Origin: DASUKL01 sp036278755
GTDB lineage: Bacteria > Chloroflexota > Limnocylindria > Limnocylindrales > CSP1-4
DNA length: 8,692 bases
Assembly (NCBI GenBank): GCA_036278755.1
Contig: DASUKL010000135.1
Span: 1-8,692 of the forward strand
Reading direction: 5' to 3'
Position numbers and translations under genes: made by a program. Below, in pieces: positions 6,731 through 8,692 of this stretch (position 1 is its first letter; the number at the start of each line of letters is the position of its first letter). A model generated the notes under the pieces. It saw only the letters and a program-made list of their open reading frames with translations. It made no database searches and was not told where the DNA came from.

Positions 6731-7273
6731 CGCCTGGGATCCGTCAGCGGTCTTGGGTCCGTGGCCCTCGGCGCCCTCGGCGATGGAGCGGGACAGGGCC
6801 CGGCCCCAGGCGCGGGCCTTCTCCAGCTCCCCGTCGCGCAGCGGGCCGACCGTGCCGCGGACGACGAAGCGAGCCGGCCGGCCCAGGGGCGCGTAGCCGG
6901 CCGCCTGCAGGCCACGTTCGATGGCTCCCGTGGCGCCACCCAGCGTCCAGCGCATCCGCGTCTCGAACGCGGCCCCGCGGCCGTGGGCCTGACCGTGCGG
7001 CAGGTCCGTGAGCCAGGTCCGGAGGGCCGGGCCACGGAGGTCGGGCAAGGGGCCCGTGGATGTCTTGCGCATCCCTTCGATGTTGCGCTCGTGCGGCAGA
7101 CCGAAGGCCCATACCGGGGCGCCGGCGACGACCAGGTCGGCCCCCGCCAGCCGCTCCGGCGTGGCCTGACTGACGGGCAGGGCCAGGGCGTCCGGCCCGA
7201 TGGCGCCCGCGATCGCCTCGGCCACGGCTGCGGTGTTGCCCCAATGCGTCTCGTACACGACCACGGCTCGCAT
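6716..7273 (-). CDS. Flavodoxin family protein
   Basis: This 185-aa protein has a flavodoxin fold. The first strand and FMN phosphate loop are VVVYETHWGNTAAVAEAIA (about residues 4-22; Thr9-His-Trp-Gly-Asn-Thr14). The second conserved strand is DLVVAGAPVWAFGLP (about 46-60), ahead of the region that would hold the isoalloxazine ring. GAAFETRMRW (about 100) and FVVRGTVGPLRDGELEKARAWG (about 137-158) match stand-alone flavodoxins common in Actinomycetota and Chloroflexota. The last 25 residues are charged and likely disordered. It should be a soluble FMN electron carrier or a small redox protein; the partner is unknown. The ATG has a good Shine-Dalgarno sequence (AAGGAAGG, 6 nt away). Its stop overlaps the start of the CBS-pair gene, so the two are co-expressed. 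Confidence 0.9.
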   Translation of the reverse strand: MRAVVVYETHWGNTAAVAEAIAGAIGPDALALPVSQATPERLAGADLVVAGAPVWAFGLPHERNIEGMRKTSTGPLPDLRGPALRTWLTDLPHGQAHGRGAAFETRMRWTLGGATGAIERGLQAAGYAPLGRPARFVVRGTVGPLRDGELEKARAWGRALSRSIAEGAEGHGPKTADGSQAQEEA

Positions 7274-7305
7274 GACGATCCTTCCTTCCTTGACTGGCTC
7301 GCCTT

Positions 7306-7318
7306 GGCCGGCTCGGCC
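7306..7318 (-). other. Short GC hairpin between bactofilin-like and flavodoxin genes
   Basis: In the 70-bp gap GGCCG and CGGCC arms enclose a 3-nt loop, 25 nt after the bactofilin-like stop. There is no T-run, so it is at best a weak, Rho-assisted terminator. The 9-mer GGCCGGCTC also occurs at 7337-7345, across the stop of the bactofilin-like gene. Confidence 0.2.
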
Positions 7319-7343
7319 CTCGATCCGTGCCGCTACGGCCGGC

Positions 7344-8300
7344 TCAGCCGAGCGGCCGAGGGGCGGGGACGATGGCGCCCGCCGACGGCAACGCCGGCGT
7401 GCCGCGGAACGTCCGCCAGGCGAGCAGGACGATGGCGCCGAAGCCGCACAGGCTGGCGATGAGGGAGACGAAGGGCACGAGGCCCAGCACGAGGAGGGCG
7501 ACCAGGCCGACCACGGTCGCGAGGTACGGCCGGTCGCGGGTCACACCCGGCGAGGCCAGGTGGAGGATGAGATCGCCCAGCCAGACGGCCGCCACGAGGT
7601 AGCCGATGAAGGCCGCCGCGGGCAGCAGGACGAACAGGATGCCCAGGCCGATGGGGGCCCCGATGATCGTGGCCACGGTGGCCAGGACGACGACGATGGC
7701 GAGCAGGATCCCGGCGACGCCGGCCGCGAGGACCGTCCACGGCTCGCGGCTGATGAGCGTCTCGGCGGCCCGCACCTGACGCGCCGCCAGGGCAGCCAGG
7801 AGCAGGCCGGCGGCGATCGTAGCCAGTCCCAGGCCGATGTAGAAGAGGACCAGCATCGCGGCCAGGGCCAGGCCGAAGCCGGCCAGGTCGCCGCTCACGT
7901 CGCGCACGGCCCCGGCGACCTGCACCCCGTCGGCGCGATCGACGCTCGAGGCGATGGTCAGGACGTCACCGCTGACGACCGTGCCCGCGCCCAGGTCGAC
8001 GGGGCTGTGGATGGCCACGACGCTCCGCACCCGGGCACCTTCGAGGTGGGCGGATCCATCGATGACGACGACCGTGTCGGCCGTCCCGTGGATGGTCGCC
8101 CGGCCGTCGATGGCGATGACCGTCTCGGCCGACTCACCGGCGGGTAGCGTCACATCGCCGTTCACCGCCAGGAGGACCCGGCCGTGGTGGGCCGGCGAGT
8201 GATCTGCCGCGATGGCCGCGGGGCCGCCCAGCAGAAGGATCACCAGGAGGGCCCCGGCCAGGGCCAGGACCCGGCGTTGTATCGGGCTGCGGTACCGCAT
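7344..8300 (-). CDS. Bactofilin-like secreted-repeat and membrane protein
   Basis: This 318-aa envelope protein has a basic N-terminus and a hydrophobic core (RRVLALAGALLVILLLGG) ending in AIAADHS, a typical signal peptide with cleavage near residue 32. Residues about 41-130 are short beta repeats rich in V/I/G (VLLAVNGDVTL, TVIAIDGRATI, TVVVIDGSAHLEG, VVSGDVLTIAS), the pattern of a bactofilin-type beta helix. The rest (about 138-297) has four or more hydrophobic segments, with a PWTVLAAGVAGILLAIV hairpin and an IGAPIGLGILFVLLPAAA segment. The repeats should therefore face outward and be anchored by a C-terminal membrane bundle, unlike cytosolic bactofilins. I chose ATG 8300 because GGGAG lies 8 nt upstream and the signal peptide follows directly. 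A TTG at 8354 would add 18 residues before the signal and overlap hairpins. Its biochemical role is unknown; it may scaffold the envelope or respond to envelope stress. Confidence 0.85.
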   Translation of the reverse strand: MRYRSPIQRRVLALAGALLVILLLGGPAAIAADHSPAHHGRVLLAVNGDVTLPAGESAETVIAIDGRATIHGTADTVVVIDGSAHLEGARVRSVVAIHSPVDLGAGTVVSGDVLTIASSVDRADGVQVAGAVRDVSGDLAGFGLALAAMLVLFYIGLGLATIAAGLLLAALAARQVRAAETLISREPWTVLAAGVAGILLAIVVVLATVATIIGAPIGLGILFVLLPAAAFIGYLVAAVWLGDLILHLASPGVTRDRPYLATVVGLVALLVLGLVPFVSLIASLCGFGAIVLLAWRTFRGTPALPSAGAIVPAPRPLG

Positions 8301-8325
8301 CTCGTCATCTCCCTCGCGTCGTATG

Positions 8326-8345
8326 CCCGCCATCGATGCGGCGGG
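8326..8345 (-). other. Hairpin in the leader of the bactofilin-like gene
   Basis: Arms CCCGCC and GGCGGG enclose an 8-nt loop that contains the palindrome ATCGAT. It lies 25 bp upstream of the ATG at 8300, just beyond the larger hairpin that follows hsp20. It could be a leader structure or protein-binding site; there is no direct support. Confidence 0.25.
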
Positions 8346-8347
8346 AT

Positions 8348-8382
8348 GAGGCAAGGGATCCGTGCCCTGGACCCCTTGCCTC
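8348..8382 (-). terminator. Strong 14-bp stem-loop downstream of hsp20
   Basis: On the minus strand GAGGCAAGGGGTCC and GGATCCCTTGCCTC form a 14-bp stem with one G-U pair and a 7-nt loop. It starts 40 nt after the hsp20 stop. There is no T-run after it, so it fits an atypical or Rho-assisted terminator or a 3'-end stabiliser. It is nearly symmetric and could act on either strand. Confidence 0.55.
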
Positions 8383-8397
8383 CATCGGGCCCACGCC

Positions 8398-8415
8398 AGC
8401 GTCCCCCAGGACGCT
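8398..8415 (-). terminator. Stem-loop directly after the hsp20 stop
   Basis: Perfect 7-bp arms AGCGTCC and GGACGCT enclose a 4-nt loop, 7 nt after the hsp20 TAG. Together with the larger hairpin beyond it, this gives two stacked stem-loops, probably ending or protecting the hsp20 transcript. Confidence 0.5.
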
Positions 8416-8422
8416 CGGGGCG

Positions 8423-8692
8423 CTACGCGGCGGTCACCTTGACGTGCTGCGGCTTGACCGCCTCACTCTTGGGCAGGGTGAGGGTCAGAAGCCCGTCCTT
8501 GAAGACCGCGCTGGCACCTTCGGGTCTGACGGCCGTGGGCGCGGCGAAGGCGCGCTCGAAGTGGCCGTGGCTGAGTTCCTTGCGGATGTAGCCGCCCGCC
8601 TCGACCTCCTGCTCGGCGGCGAACGTGCCTTTGATCGACACCACGTCGTCGGTGATGGTGATCTCGACGTCGTCCGGCTTGACGCCGGGCAG
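8423..8692 (-). CDS. Hsp20 / alpha-crystallin small heat-shock protein (5'-partial)
   Basis: The visible 89 residues are most of an alpha-crystallin domain. It begins at the window edge with LPGVKPDDVEITITDDVVSI, then has GGYIRKELSHGHFERAF, the beta-strand region before the conserved signature, and VFKDGLLTLTLPKSEAV, the A-x-x-x-(n)-G-v-L type signature. The C-terminus ends in HVKVTAA, where VKV takes the place of the IxI tail motif that docks onto a neighbouring subunit. Small heat-shock proteins are ATP-independent holdases that form oligomers in the cytoplasm. The frame is open to the right edge, so the start is outside the window; the GTG at 8644 is internal to the domain and should not be used. 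The stop is TAG at 8423. Two hairpins follow it, so it is probably the last gene of its own transcript. Confidence 0.93.
   Translation of the reverse strand: MPGVKPDDVEITITDDVVSIKGTFAAEQEVEAGGYIRKELSHGHFERAFAAPTAVRPEGASAVFKDGLLTLTLPKSEAVKPQHVKVTAA

Noticed and set aside
7306..7345. 9-bp direct repeat GGCCGGCTC (7306-7314 and 7337-7345)
   Set aside because: Short GC-only repeats are expected by chance at this base composition, and one copy overlaps a stop codon.
7200..8147. A 315-codon + strand frame opposite the bactofilin-like gene
   Set aside because: The translation is Asp/Gln/Gly-rich low complexity. The minus strand has a signal peptide, beta repeats and membrane helices.
8301..8354. 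N-terminal extension of the bactofilin-like protein to the TTG at 8354
   Set aside because: It would put 18 polar residues before a good signal peptide and lies within the hairpin region. ATG 8300 has a ribosome site.
1..8692. CRISPR arrays, tRNA or rRNA genes, insertion sequences, integrases, attachment sites
   Set aside because: I saw no regularly spaced repeats, no tRNA-like cloverleaf, no transposase or integrase motifs and no flanking target-site duplications.

Overview
The window is compact, very GC-rich bacterial DNA with overlapping and nearly abutting genes and strong G/C preference at third codon positions. The gene families (paired short MutS-like ATPases, DUF6062-like Cys/His proteins, Hsp20, a CBS-pair protein, flavodoxin) and the base composition fit an environmental Chloroflexota or another high-GC Gram-positive-type lineage. 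That placement is an inference, because no marker gene or rRNA is present.

Layout. Two genes on the + strand (3-2300) encode a Cys/His-rich DUF6062-like protein, cut by the left edge, and a 453-aa protein with two regions that look like bacterial PH domains. They converge, with only 7 bp between stop codons, on seven minus-strand genes. In the direction of transcription (right to left) these are: an Hsp20 small heat-shock protein (cut by the right edge), a bactofilin-like membrane protein with a signal peptide, a flavodoxin, a two-CBS-domain protein, two short MutS-family ATPases joined by a 4-bp ATGA overlap, and a second Cys/His-rich protein that resembles the first + strand gene. No stretch longer than about 300 bp lacks a gene. 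The longest non-coding gaps are 6162-6302 and 8301-8422, and both hold inverted repeats.

How the genes may work together. The left two thirds (3-6161) looks like one functional neighbourhood: a MutS-like pair with no mismatch-recognition domain, two candidate zinc-binding Cys/His proteins, and a PH-like protein. I know of no characterised role for this combination, and it is the best candidate here for an undescribed system. Within the pair, both subunits have Asn in place of the Walker B Asp, and only the second keeps the histidine of the conserved MutS ATPase 'TH' motif. This suggests an asymmetric heterodimer. The right third (6303-8692) reads as a stress, redox and envelope set (Hsp20, bactofilin-like, flavodoxin, CBS). 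Its flavodoxin and CBS genes are translationally coupled, and paired hairpins separate hsp20 from the rest.
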